DNA from: Mycolicibacterium sp. lyk4-40-TYG-92
GTDB lineage: Bacteria > Actinomycetota > Actinomycetes > Mycobacteriales > Mycobacteriaceae
Reading direction: 5' to 3'
Assembly (NCBI RefSeq): GCF_030209435.1
Contig: NZ_JARVRX010000009.1
Coordinates: forward strand, 1 to 54,473
Length of the DNA: 54,473 nt
Part shown: piece by piece, positions 1 to 9,216 of the stretch
Layout of the letters: each line of letters begins with the position of its first letter
Numbering within the stretch: position 1 is the stretch's first letter
The notes under the pieces: model-generated
Databases searched by the model: none
Told to the model about the DNA's origin: nothing
The model's input: the letters and a program-made list of their open reading frames with translations, nothing else
Position numbers and translations under genes: made by a program

Positions 1-1
1 C

Positions 2-64
2 AAGATCGGCCGGCCGCGCCAGATCTACACCGGCTACACCGAGCGGGACTACCCCGCTCACTAG
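2..64 (+). CDS. gltA: Citrate synthase, C-terminal end (partial)
   Basis: Only the last 20 codons of a gene that begins outside the window are present. They encode KIGRPRQIYTGYTERDYPAH followed by TAG. The GRPRQIYTG-like ending is typical of type II citrate synthases, which condense oxaloacetate and acetyl-CoA at the entry to the TCA cycle. The position fits too: in M. tuberculosis the citrate synthase gene gltA2 lies a few genes before arfA, as here. A hairpin with a T-rich tail follows at once. The call rests on a short tail plus synteny, so it is probable and not certain. Confidence 0.65.
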   Translation, partial: KIGRPRQIYTGYTERDYPAH

Positions 65-80
65 AGCTTGTTCGAACAGG

Positions 81-119
81 GCCCCTCGCGCACGTCGCGC
101 AGGGGCCTTGTTTGTTTTT
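81..119 (+). terminator. Intrinsic terminator after gltA
   Basis: GCCCCT at 81-86 pairs with AGGGGC at 101-106, with further GCG/CGC pairing inside. A T-rich run follows at 108-119. It lies 17 bases after the citrate synthase stop codon, so it most likely ends that transcript. Confidence 0.75.
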
Positions 120-132
120 CCCTGAGCCGAGA

Positions 133-210
133 CACGCTGGTCGCCACTCCCCGCGAGCCACGCTGGATGCCACTTCCCGCGAGCCAGGCTGGTTGCCACT
201 TCCCGCGAGC
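133..210. repeat. Three tandem copies of a 26-bp unit
   Basis: Three head-to-tail units of exactly 26 bp lie at 133-158, 159-184 and 185-210. Each reads approximately CACGCTGG..GCCACTTCCC followed by GCGAGC, with one to three substitutions between copies. The array sits between the gltA terminator and the MFS promoter, in sequence with no supportable gene. It resembles a VNTR-type locus. Unit length and copy count are read directly; any function is unknown. Confidence 0.85.
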
Positions 211-334
211 GGCCGTGTCTGTACCGCGACACGCCGCCTTTTGCGTGCACTTCGGGGCCGTTCGCCGGCGGTGACCGGCCGGTTCCTGTACATGTCGCGA
301 ATGTCACCCCGACCCGACGTTGCCACGACAACGT

Positions 335-365
335 TTGTAGTTTCACAATGGTTGTGTGAATACAA
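335..365. promoter_or_regulatory. Imperfect palindrome, candidate MarR operator
   Basis: TTGTAGTTTCACAA (335-348) and TTGTGTGAATACAA (352-365) form a 14-3-14 inverted repeat with 11 of 14 positions matching. It overlaps the GTG start of the MFS gene at 356, and a TAGTTT -10-like hexamer lies at 338-343. A MarR regulator is the second gene of this operon, so autoregulation by occlusion of the start region is the simplest reading. That reading is inference. Confidence 0.6.
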
Positions 366-1810
366 CCATCGGCGCGCTCGACTCGCGGCGCAAGACGATC
401 ATCCTGATCTCCTGCTGCCTGAGTCTGCTGATCGTGTCGATGGACTCCACCATCGTGAATGTCGCCATCCCGTCGATCCGCCGCGACCTCGGCGCGAGCG
501 CCGCCCAGATGCAGTGGGTCGTCGACGTCTACACGCTGGTGCTGGCCTCGCTGCTGATGCTCTCGGGCGCCGCCGGGGACCGGTTCGGCCGTCGGCGGGT
601 GTTCCAGATCGGCCTGACGATCTTCGCGTGCGGGTCCCTGCTGTGCAGCCTCGCGCCGACAGCGGAAGCGCTGATCGCTGCCCGCCTGGTCCAGGGGATC
701 GGCGGCTCGATGCTGAATCCTGTTGCGCTGTCGATTATTTCGCAGGTCTTCACCGACCGCGTCGAGCGGGCGCGGGCGCTCGGCTTCTGGGGTGCGGTCG
801 TCGGCATCTCGATGGCGCTGGGCCCGACCGTCGGTGGCCTGCTGATCCACGCCGTCGGGTGGCGGTCGGTGTTCTGGATCAACCTGCCGATCTGTCTGGC
901 CGCCATCGTGCTGACGGCGATCTTCGTGCCCGAGAGCAAGTCGGGCACCATGCGCGACGTCGACCCGGTCGGCCAGGGGCTCGCGGTGCTGTTTCTCTTC
1001 AGCCTGGTCTTCACCCTCATCGAGGGGCCGGGCATGGGCTGGACCAGCCCCCGCACGGTGACCATCGCAGTACTGGCCGCCATCGCTCTCGTGGCCTTCC
1101 TGCGCTATGAGCGCCGGCGCCACGACCCGTTCATCGATCTGCGCTTCTTCCGCAGCATCCCGTTCGCAGGCGCCACCGTCACGGCCGTGATGGCGCTGAC
1201 CGCCTGGGGCGCGTTCCTGTTCATGATGTCGTTCTACCTGCAGAACGAGCGGCACTACTCGGCGATGCACACCGGCATCATCTATCTGCCCATTGCCATT
1301 GGCGCCCTGGTCTTTTCACCGTTGTCCGGACGAATCGTCGGGCGCTACGGCGCCCGGCCGTCACTGATGGCCGCCGGCGTCCTGATGGCCTCGGCTGCGC
1401 TGATGCTGACGACGTTGACCGCGACGACGCCCATGTGGCGAGTGGTCATCATTTTCGCGGTGTACGGCATAGGGTTCGCGATGATGAACGCGCCAGTGAC
1501 CAACGCCGCCGTGAGCGGCATGCCGGTGGACCGTGCCGGTGCCGCGGCAGCTGTGACGTCCACCAGCCGGCAGGTGGGGGTGAGTATCGGTGTGGCACTG
1601 TGTGGTTCGATCGCCGGCTCGGCCCTGGCCGGTGGCGGCGTCGACTTCGCCACGCAGGCCCGGCCGCTGTGGTGGATGTGTGTCGGGGTGGGCGTGGCGG
1701 TCGCCGTGCTCGGATTCGTCTCGACCTCGCCGCGGGCGCTGCGCTCTGCGCAGCGGCTGGCCCCGCTGATCCAGGGATCGCATGAGCCGGAGCCGGCCGG
1801 TGTCCGCTGA
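356..1810 (+). CDS. MFS drug exporter, DHA2 (EmrB/QacA) type
   Basis: The 484-residue membrane protein is of a length typical of 14-helix DHA2 drug:H+ antiporters. MDSTIVNVAIPSI (29-41) matches the helix-1 motif of this family. GDRFGRRR (74-81) is MFS motif A in the loop between helices 2 and 3. GPTVGG lies within motif C near residue 160. The predicted role is proton-driven efflux of hydrophobic toxic compounds across the plasma membrane. The GTG start at 356 has no Shine-Dalgarno sequence and lies inside a palindrome, so the mRNA may be leaderless. The downstream MarR gene overlaps its 3' end by 29 bases, which indicates a co-transcribed exporter and regulator pair. The substrate cannot be read from sequence. 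Confidence 0.9.
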   Translation: MNTTIGALDSRRKTIILISCCLSLLIVSMDSTIVNVAIPSIRRDLGASAAQMQWVVDVYTLVLASLLMLSGAAGDRFGRRRVFQIGLTIFACGSLLCSLAPTAEALIAARLVQGIGGSMLNPVALSIISQVFTDRVERARALGFWGAVVGISMALGPTVGGLLIHAVGWRSVFWINLPICLAAIVLTAIFVPESKSGTMRDVDPVGQGLAVLFLFSLVFTLIEGPGMGWTSPRTVTIAVLAAIALVAFLRYERRRHDPFIDLRFFRSIPFAGATVTAVMALTAWGAFLFMMSFYLQNERHYSAMHTGIIYLPIAIGALVFSPLSGRIVGRYGARPSLMAAGVLMASAALMLTTLTATTPMWRVVIIFAVYGIGFAMMNAPVTNAAVSGMPVDRAGAAAAVTSTSRQVGVSIGVALCGSIAGSALAGGGVDFATQARPLWWMCVGVGVAVAVLGFVSTSPRALRSAQRLAPLIQGSHEPEPAGVR

Positions 1811-2219
1811 TTCGTTGGCCGACGAGGTCTGGCAGACCATGGCCGCCGTCGTGGTCGAGAACCGTGACAGCTGGAAACGCGCGGTGGTCGAGCAGACGGG
1901 ACTGCCCTTCAGCCGTGCCCGGATTCTGCGCAGGCTCGACGCCAAGGCTATGACGGCCAAAGAGATCGCTGCCGCCACCGGCATGGACGCGCCGGCCACC
2001 ACCGTCGCGATCAACGATCTGGAAGAGCGTGGATTGGTTGTGCGTCAACCGGATCCGGAGAATCGGCGCTGCAAACTGGTGTCCCTGACGGATGCCGGTG
2101 GCGCAGTGCTGCGCGGCATCGACCAGCTCGACGACCCGGCCCCGCCGGTCTTTGCCACGTTGGACGCCGACGAGCTCGCCACGCTCCGTGACCTGCTGGG
2201 CCGCCTGCGCCGCCACTAG
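1782..2219 (+). CDS. MarR-family transcriptional regulator
   Basis: This 145-residue winged-helix regulator has its recognition region around MTAKEIAAATGMDAPATTVA, followed by the wing segment ERGLVVRQPDPENRRCKLV. This is the usual MarR arrangement of helix-turn-helix and wing. Its ATG lies inside the 3' end of the MFS gene, so translation is probably coupled. Such proteins usually repress a neighbouring exporter gene and release DNA when a phenolic or similar ligand binds. The palindrome at 335-365 is the natural candidate target. Confidence 0.9.
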   Translation: MSRSRPVSADSLADEVWQTMAAVVVENRDSWKRAVVEQTGLPFSRARILRRLDAKAMTAKEIAAATGMDAPATTVAINDLEERGLVVRQPDPENRRCKLVSLTDAGGAVLRGIDQLDDPAPPVFATLDADELATLRDLLGRLRRH

Positions 2220-2256
2220 GGGTGCGGTTCCTGTCCACCCGCGTCGGGTGCCCGAC

Positions 2257-2262
2257 TACGGT
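2257..2262 (+). promoter_or_regulatory. -10 box of a leaderless promoter (FKBP gene)
   Basis: TACGGT is followed by seven bases and then GTG at 2270. This is the spacing at which mycobacterial transcripts start on the first base of the start codon. It helps decide the start of the FKBP gene. Confidence 0.55.
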
Positions 2263-2269
2263 GGTCCCC

Positions 2270-2635
2270 GTGGCTAACACCAAACCTGAGATCGAATTCC
2301 CGGACGGCCCGGCGCCTGACTCGCTGGTGATCGAGGACGTCATCGTCGGCGACGGTGCCGAGGCGGTACCCGGCGGCAACGTCACGGTCCACTACGTCGG
2401 CGTCGAGTACGACACCGGTGAGGAGTTCGACTCCTCCTGGAACCGCGGCGAAACCATCGAATTCCCCCTGCGCGGCCTGATCCAGGGCTGGCAGGACGGC
2501 ATCCCCGGGATGCGCGTGGGCGGCCGGCGCAAGCTGACCATCCCGCCCGCACAGGCCTACGGCCCCGCCGGTGGCGGGCACCGCCTGTCCGGCAAGACGC
2601 TGATCTTCGTCATCGACCTCGTCGGCGTCCGCTGA
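2270..2635 (+). CDS. FKBP-type peptidyl-prolyl cis-trans isomerase
   Basis: This 121-residue single-domain FKBP catalyses cis-trans isomerisation of Xaa-Pro bonds, most likely in the cytoplasm because no signal peptide is seen. The family pocket is intact: HYVG, EFDSSW, FPLRGLIQGWQDGI and AYGP carry the Tyr, Phe, Asp, Val/Ile and Trp positions known to line the FKBP12 active site. The reading frame is open upstream to 2222. The GTG at 2270 is preferred because the product MANTKPEIEF starts just before the domain and a TANNNT box precedes it by seven bases. The gene stands alone after marR and is followed by a long inverted repeat. Confidence 0.88.
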   Translation: MANTKPEIEFPDGPAPDSLVIEDVIVGDGAEAVPGGNVTVHYVGVEYDTGEEFDSSWNRGETIEFPLRGLIQGWQDGIPGMRVGGRRKLTIPPAQAYGPAGGGHRLSGKTLIFVIDLVGVR

Positions 2636-2659
2636 CCTGATCGACTTTCTGTCGGGCTT

Positions 2660-2721
2660 AGAGCCCGGCGGTTGTGGCGTGTCACGGCGGCAACCTGCCG
2701 TCTCCACAGCTGCCGGGCTCT
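2660..2721. other. Long imperfect hairpin between FKBP gene and arfA
   Basis: AGAGCCCGGC (2660-2669) and GCCGGGCTCT (2712-2721) are perfect 10-bp arms. Inside them GTTGTGG (2671-2677) pairs with CCACAGC (2704-2710), and CGGC/GCCG can close an apical stem. There is no T tract, so it is either a non-canonical terminator for the FKBP gene or a structure in the arfA leader. Confidence 0.6.
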
Positions 2722-2753
2722 AGGCTCGTACGTGTTTCAGGGAGGGTTTTGCA

Positions 2754-3755
2754 ATGCCGGACACAGCTGACGACATCGAGCCGTCCGGCAGCCGTCGTCG
2801 ACTCGGCACCCGCGGCAGGGTAGCGGTGGTGGCCGTCGTGGCAGCCGTCGTCGCCGCCGTCGGCTGGGTGGTGTTCGGCACCTCGGACGAACACCAGGCA
2901 CCGAGTTCGATCGCGGCCTCGGCGGTACCGACACAGGCACAGCCCGAGCTGACCTCCGCGCCGTTCTCCCTGACCCGCGACGGCAACACCGTCACGCTGA
3001 CGGGCAGCCTCGCCAACACCCGGTCGAAGTCCGAACTCGCCGCCGCGGTGAAGGCGCAGTGGCAGAACGCCACCCTCACCGACAAGACGACCGTCGTCGA
3101 TGGTGCCGGCACCCCGGACATGGCGGCCATCGGCAACGTCTTCTCCGCGGCCGACACGATCCCGGATTTCGGGCTGTCCATCGACGGCGCCACCATCACG
3201 CTGATGGGGACGGCACCCAACCTCGACGTGGCCGGCGAGGTGCAGAGCGCTGCGGCTCTGTCGTTCCCCGGGGCGAAGCTGGCCAACAACATTCAGATTC
3301 CGGCGCCGGGTGGTCCGGTGGCACCGCCCGTGCAGGAGCCCTCGTCGGCTCCCGCACCCGTACCCGCGCCGGCTCCCTCGCCTGCCGGTGGACCTTGCGC
3401 CAAGGTGCAGGCCGACGTCACCGAGCTGCTGCGGACCCCGATCAGTTTCGTCACCGGCGGCTCGCAGATGACGGGGGAATCCCGCCGGCTGCTGGGGCAG
3501 ATCGCGGACAAGATCAAGGGCTGCCCGAACGGTGCGGTCACCGTGATCGGCTACACCGACAACCAGGGCAGCGACGCCGTCAACCTCAAACTGAGCGACA
3601 CCCGGGCGAAAGCCGTTGCCGCCGCCCTGGTTTCGAACGGCGTGCTGGCGGCGAAGATGACGGCCCGCGGCGCCGGCGCCGCCAACCCCATCGCCGACAA
3701 CAGCACCGAGGAAGGCCGCGCGAAGAACCGGCGGGTCGAGATCACCGTCGGCTGA
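2754..3755 (+). CDS. arfA: ArfA/OmpATb-like OmpA-family membrane protein
   Basis: The 333-residue protein has the ArfA order of parts. A short cytoplasmic N-terminus is followed by one membrane helix (about residues 24-42, VAVVAVVAAVVAAVGWVVF). A BON-like region covers about residues 60-180, and a Pro/Ala linker lies at about 185-215. A C-terminal OmpA peptidoglycan-binding domain follows, with TVIGYTDNQGSDAVNLKLS and GRAKNRRVEITV. Family knowledge links M. tuberculosis ArfA to ammonia export and growth at acid pH together with ArfB and ArfC. Here the next gene is convergent, so arfB and arfC are missing from the expected place. A GGGAGGG ribosome site precedes the ATG. Confidence 0.9.
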   Translation: MPDTADDIEPSGSRRRLGTRGRVAVVAVVAAVVAAVGWVVFGTSDEHQAPSSIAASAVPTQAQPELTSAPFSLTRDGNTVTLTGSLANTRSKSELAAAVKAQWQNATLTDKTTVVDGAGTPDMAAIGNVFSAADTIPDFGLSIDGATITLMGTAPNLDVAGEVQSAAALSFPGAKLANNIQIPAPGGPVAPPVQEPSSAPAPVPAPAPSPAGGPCAKVQADVTELLRTPISFVTGGSQMTGESRRLLGQIADKIKGCPNGAVTVIGYTDNQGSDAVNLKLSDTRAKAVAAALVSNGVLAAKMTARGAGAANPIADNSTEEGRAKNRRVEITVG

Positions 3756-3766
3756 GCGGTTCGCGC

Positions 3767-5212
3767 CTATGGCGCGGTGATGCGCTCGGTGAAGCTGCCG
3801 TGAAAGCCCGGGAAATGATGACTCGGTAGGACGGCTATTGCGAGGGGCGGGTTTTCGATGTCGGCGGCGTCGAGGATGTGCAACTCGGTGCGATGCTCGC
3901 CGGCGTTGTAGGTGACGACCAGGAGCCAGCCCTCATCCTCCCCGGAGTGGTGCGCTTTGGGGACGAAGATCGGCTCGCCCGGGGCCATCGCCTGCGAGAA
4001 GTGGTGCAGGCGTTGGGTGTTGGTCTGCCGGTCCAGTTTGACGATGGCCGCAGCGTCCTCTTCGGCTGAGGCCAGGTAGGTGTACCGGTGCTCGCGACCG
4101 GTGCGACGTTCATCGTGGGAGGGGAATTCGGTTGCGGGACTGGGGTAGTCGGTAAGGTCCACTGATCCGCCGGCTGAGACGCGAAGCCGTGCGGGCCAAC
4201 CGGCCACCGCAAGAGGTTCCGTGCGGAACTGCTTGGCCGCCTGGCTGAGAAAGGCGAAGGACTCGTGGCGCACCAGATCGAGGACGACGTCGCCGCGGTC
4301 CTCGTAGGCGTTGTCGACGTGGATGTACACGAACGGATCGCACTCGATGATGCGGGGTTTGCCGCCGCCCGCGCGCGGAACCAGGATGATCTTCATGCCC
4401 TGCTGCGGGCGGTAGTCCGCGCTGTCGCCGAGGGCGCCCTTGCCCAGGGCGGCCAGCGCCGCGGTCACCGGGTCGACGGTGATCGGCGCCAGCGCGAACA
4501 CCAGAAACTGTGGGGTGATGGCGAAGTCGTGCTGGATGTAGATGTGCTCGAGCGGGATCGCGGCGAGCTGGCTGAGTCGGCCCGCCGGGTCAACCCGGAA
4601 GCATCGAAGGCATGCCACGGTGCGGCCCTCCAGCGATGGGCCGACGTCGAGCCCGAAGTTGAACAGTTCTCCGGTGACCGGGTCGATGCGTGGATGCGGT
4701 GAAAAGCGGGAAAGCGAGGGGAGTTGGCCGTTGAATGTGCATGGACCGAGGGTCGACAAGTCGTCGAGGTCCAGCTGCCAGGGCCGGCCGGCGTCACTGA
4801 GTGCGAGAAGCCGGTCGGCGTGGACAACAGCGTGAGTGTTGGCGGCATCAGCCGGCCCGCGGCCGATGTTGTCGCGCAATCGCCGAGCCTGCGTGTACAC
4901 ACCGCGAATGCGGTCGCCGGCGCCGCGCAGTTCTTTGCGGCGCTTGGGCGTGTCCACGTACCGCGACCGGAACTTCACCGTCCCGCCGGTGATGGTGAAC
5001 TTGACCACCAGGCCGTCGCCGTCAAACGGGTGTACTCCGTTGAACCCGCCCGATTCCCAGTCGGCCGGGCCATTGCGATAGAGGGTGCCCCTCAATTCCT
5101 GTGGTACCGAGCCGATGATCGGCAGCACTACCTCATCGGGGTGTTCCGGGGCCGCGCGGTACATGCCGAGCAAGCTGGTGGCCTCGTCGTTACTGGTGAT
5201 GGTCATCGTCAA
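3767..5212 (-). CDS. Carotenoid cleavage oxygenase family protein
   Basis: The 481-residue protein belongs to the seven-bladed propeller carotenoid/stilbene oxygenase family. The four histidines that hold the non-haem Fe(II) are visible in order: NTHAVVH, IQHDFAIT, VYIHVDNAYED and, near the C-terminus, FPGFHGSF. The N-terminal signature GTLYRNGPADW and HPFDGDGLV is also present. The enzyme would use O2 to cleave a conjugated double bond in a carotenoid, apocarotenoid or stilbene; the substrate is not predictable. It is the second gene of a two-gene operon after the MpaB-type oxygenase (51-base gap), divergent from a TetR regulator. Confidence 0.92.
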   Translation of the reverse strand: MTMTITSNDEATSLLGMYRAAPEHPDEVVLPIIGSVPQELRGTLYRNGPADWESGGFNGVHPFDGDGLVVKFTITGGTVKFRSRYVDTPKRRKELRGAGDRIRGVYTQARRLRDNIGRGPADAANTHAVVHADRLLALSDAGRPWQLDLDDLSTLGPCTFNGQLPSLSRFSPHPRIDPVTGELFNFGLDVGPSLEGRTVACLRCFRVDPAGRLSQLAAIPLEHIYIQHDFAITPQFLVFALAPITVDPVTAALAALGKGALGDSADYRPQQGMKIILVPRAGGGKPRIIECDPFVYIHVDNAYEDRGDVVLDLVRHESFAFLSQAAKQFRTEPLAVAGWPARLRVSAGGSVDLTDYPSPATEFPSHDERRTGREHRYTYLASAEEDAAAIVKLDRQTNTQRLHHFSQAMAPGEPIFVPKAHHSGEDEGWLLVVTYNAGEHRTELHILDAADIENPPLAIAVLPSHHFPGFHGSFTERITAP

Positions 5213-5263
5213 CTTCCGAATGATGTCTGCGTGTGCTTCTGGCCGGATGATGGGACGGCTTAC

Positions 5264-6292
5264 CTAGAACGGGCACCGTGCGGCGGGCTGCTGCTTGTCG
5301 TGTGCGGTGAAGTCGGTGAGTTCGCGCTTGCGCATGGCGTTGACGATGCGCTGGTGTTTGCGCGCGTGATAGGCCAGCGGTGCGTAGGTGATTCGTTCGG
5401 GCAGCGCCTTCACCGCCCCGCGGTAGACCCGGAAGGCGGCCTGGAGTTCAGCTTCCTCGGCCCGGCTCCACGACACATCGAGCTTTTCCCGGACGTTCGC
5501 CGGGAGGCACCCGATGAGCGTCAGGCGCAACAATTCCGCCGGGATGCCGACCGCTGACTTCGTCACCATCTTGATGGCGGGCCGGAGCCGCTTGGGCACC
5601 TGACGGGGGATGGTCAGCGGTGGGTTCTTGCTGAGGTTGTGGACGATGTTGTTGGCGACGTAGGTGTTCTCGAGCACTTCGTCGACCATCTTGTCGAAGT
5701 AGGGCCAGAACTCCGTCCGGCTCTGCGGGAGTTGGTTTTTCGGCACCTGCGTGATCCGCGCGACCCGGAGCATGTCGCGGTAGAGGGCGTCCTCCTCGGC
5801 GTCGGTGTATCTGCGTCCGAGGATCAGCGGCGCACTCCACACGGTCGATGGGAATGAGGTGGCGATGACCCAGGCATAGGCCTGTGGATGCAGCGCACTG
5901 ATGTGCTGGCCGTCGGGGCCGGTCATCTGCAAGGGCTGATGCATCGTCCGGAGCCAGTAGCCGTGTTCGATGGCGGCCTTGCCGCCGAAGATCCATTGCT
6001 GCACCGCATCGAATGACCGGATGGCGCGCCCCATCGGGTCGGTGTCGTACACCGAGTACCTGTCCACAACCGAACCGATCACGGGATGCATTGCCTGCAG
6101 CAGAAATGCCGCGCCGTTGACCGGCAACCCCGCCCATTGGCCGAAAAGGGTGCCCATCGGCCCCAGTGGGTCGACCAAGTCTGGGACTGGCTGCACCCAC
6201 GGCTCAACGGAGTCTGCGCGCGCATCAGAGTCAGCTAACAAATGTGCGGATTCGAGCGGTCGTCTGACATCCGCAGATTCCATTGCAGTCAT
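5264..6292 (-). CDS. MpaB/DUF2236-type oxygenase
   Basis: The 342-residue soluble protein matches the DUF2236 family that contains fungal MpaB and the bacterial latex-clearing protein Lcp. It shows conserved histidines in QAMHPVIGS, ALHPQAYAWV and YHARKHQRI, as expected for haem-type chemistry in this family. A shared role with the downstream carotenoid oxygenase in cleaving an isoprenoid or polyene chain is an attractive inference, since Lcp cleaves polyisoprene. The gene is first in its operon, with a divergent TetR gene 143 bases away. Confidence 0.82.
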   Translation of the reverse strand: MTAMESADVRRPLESAHLLADSDARADSVEPWVQPVPDLVDPLGPMGTLFGQWAGLPVNGAAFLLQAMHPVIGSVVDRYSVYDTDPMGRAIRSFDAVQQWIFGGKAAIEHGYWLRTMHQPLQMTGPDGQHISALHPQAYAWVIATSFPSTVWSAPLILGRRYTDAEEDALYRDMLRVARITQVPKNQLPQSRTEFWPYFDKMVDEVLENTYVANNIVHNLSKNPPLTIPRQVPKRLRPAIKMVTKSAVGIPAELLRLTLIGCLPANVREKLDVSWSRAEEAELQAAFRVYRGAVKALPERITYAPLAYHARKHQRIVNAMRKRELTDFTAHDKQQPAARCPF

Positions 6293-6315
6293 TGGTTACA
6301 ACTCCTCTGTCCGCA

Positions 6316-6376
6316 AGCGCACCGGTGCGCTCGTCGCTACCTCTCGCAATTTCTGATGCATACCGGCACCAGAAAT
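6316..6376. promoter_or_regulatory. Divergent control region with two palindromes
   Basis: A perfect 16-bp palindrome, AGCGCACCGGTGCGCT, lies at 6316-6331. A second inverted repeat, ATTTCTG (6349-6355) and CAGAAAT (6370-6376), follows. Both sit between the MpaB-type gene and the tetR gene, where a TetR dimer would be expected to bind. Confidence 0.5.
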
Positions 6377-6435
6377 GGGCTTGCGCGTAGTGTGCACCTT
6401 GTCATCGTCCGAGTCAACAGACAGCACACCGAACC

Positions 6436-7059
6436 TTGCCGCCATCGCCACAGGCCCGCCCGTATCGCGGGGTCGCCGCATCCCAGCGCCGTGCGCAGCG
6501 GCGCGCGGCTTTCATGGAGGCGGCGTACGAGCTGCTGGTGGATTCGGGTCCGGGTGCGGTCTCAAAGCGTGCGGTATGTGCGCGCGCTCAACTGAACGAT
6601 CGCTACTTCTACGAGAGTTTCGCCAACAGCGACGCTCTGTTGCTCGAGCTCGTCCGAGACCGCACCGAGCGCGGCATCAGCCTGGTCACCGCCGCCATGG
6701 GCGCCGCCGGGCCGGACGTCTCCGCGCAACTGCACGCCGCGGCGCAGGCCGCGGTCGACTTCGCGGTGACCGACCGTCTCAACGGCCCGCTGCTGCTGGC
6801 CTCGTATTCACACGAAGTCCTCCAGCGGGCCCGTCAATCAACCATTCAGCGGCTGGCCGTCGTGACGACCAGGATGACGGAAATCGCCAAGGGGCAGCCG
6901 GCCGCCGATACCCCTTACCCCGATCCTGCCCTATACGTGTTCGCCAGCGGTTCACTCGAACTCGTCGCCGCCTGGCTGCGTGGCGAGTTCCCGGTGTCCA
7001 AAGAAGAACTCGGCCGGTATGTCGAGTCCGCTCTCGCTGCCGCAACGCACTTGCGCTGA
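6436..7059 (+). CDS. TetR-family transcriptional regulator
   Basis: This 207-residue TetR protein has its N-terminal helix-turn-helix at about residues 14-60, including AFMEAAYELLVDSG, VSKRAVCARAQLNDRYFYES and FANSDALL. The C-terminal ligand domain is not assignable to a known effector. The TTG at 6436 is the only usable start: the frame has a stop at 6388-6390, and the next ATG falls inside the DNA-binding domain. It is divergent from the MpaB and carotenoid oxygenase operon and probably represses it through the palindromes between them. Its 3' end is convergent with prrB. Confidence 0.88.
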   Translation: MPPSPQARPYRGVAASQRRAQRRAAFMEAAYELLVDSGPGAVSKRAVCARAQLNDRYFYESFANSDALLLELVRDRTERGISLVTAAMGAAGPDVSAQLHAAAQAAVDFAVTDRLNGPLLLASYSHEVLQRARQSTIQRLAVVTTRMTEIAKGQPAADTPYPDPALYVFASGSLELVAAWLRGEFPVSKEELGRYVESALAAATHLR

Positions 7060-7072
7060 GAGCGGCGCCGGG

Positions 7073-8422
<1,350 letters not shown>

Positions 8423-8432
8423 CGTCTGCTGC

Positions 8433-9143
8433 CTACTGCTGCCTGAGTACGAACCCCACACCGCGGACCGTGTGCAACAGTCGCGGCGCACCGTTGGCCT
8501 CCAGCTTGCGGCGCAGGTAGCCGATGAACACGTCGACGACGTTGGTGTCGGCGGCGAAGTCATAGCCCCACACCAGCTCGAGCAGCTGGGCGCGGGACAG
8601 CACGGCGGTCTTGTGCTCGGCCAGCACGGCCAGCAGGTCGAACTCGCGCTTGGTGAGGTCGACGTCGGCGCCGTTGACGCGCGCCCGCCGGCCCGGGATG
8701 TCGACTTCGAGCGGCCCGACCGAGATGGTCTCCGACGAGAACGTCGCCGTCGCGCCGCGGCGGCGCAGCAGCGCCTTGACGCGCGCCACCAGCTCGGCCA
8801 GCACGAACGGCTTGACCAGGTAGTCGTCGGCGCCGGCTTCCAAGCCCGCCACCCGGTCGTCGACCGAGCTGCGGGCCGAGAGCACACAGACCGGCACGTC
8901 GTTGTCCATGGCGCGCAACGCGGTGACGACGCTGACGCCGTCGAGCACCGGCATGTTGATGTCCAGAATGATGGCGTCCGGCCGGAATTCGGTGGCGCTG
9001 CGCAGGGCTTCGGCGCCGTCGACCGCGGTCGAGACCTCGAATCCGGACAGCCGCAGGCCACGCTCCAGTGAGGCCAGCACGTCCGGGTCGTCGTCGACTA
9101 CGAGCAGGCGGGGGGAGGCGCTTCCGCTATCCATGTGCCTCAT
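8433..9143 (-). CDS. prrA: Response regulator PrrA
   Basis: The 236-residue OmpR/PhoB-type regulator has its receiver domain at residues about 12-125, with acidic pocket DDD (17-19) and phospho-acceptor Asp61 in [11 protein letters not shown]. The switch lysine is in YLVKPF. A winged-helix DNA-binding domain lies at about 140-236, ending in [13 protein letters not shown]. The protein is nearly identical to known mycobacterial PrrA, a conserved regulator that is essential in M. tuberculosis. In M. tuberculosis accD3 lies directly upstream; here that position is taken by a large block of other genes. Confidence 0.96.
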   Translation of the reverse strand: MRHMDSGSASPRLLVVDDDPDVLASLERGLRLSGFEVSTAVDGAEALRSATEFRPDAIILDINMPVLDGVSVVTALRAMDNDVPVCVLSARSSVDDRVAGLEAGADDYLVKPFVLAELVARVKALLRRRGATATFSSETISVGPLEVDIPGRRARVNGADVDLTKREFDLLAVLAEHKTAVLSRAQLLELVWGYDFAADTNVVDVFIGYLRRKLEANGAPRLLHTVRGVGFVLRQQ

Positions 9144-9216
9144 CTTGCCCGATGGCTCACTGTTATTGACGGAGGCACGTCTGGCAGCACCTATTCGGTG
9201 CTAGCATCCGGCGCTT

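Noticed and set aside
133..210. CRISPR-like array
   Set aside because: The units are directly adjacent with no spacers, so it is a plain tandem repeat.
8423..9061. N-terminal extension of prrB through the prrA gene
   Set aside because: The extension is a frame-shifted reading of prrA; known PrrB proteins start with the MN-L-R-F segment found at 8422.
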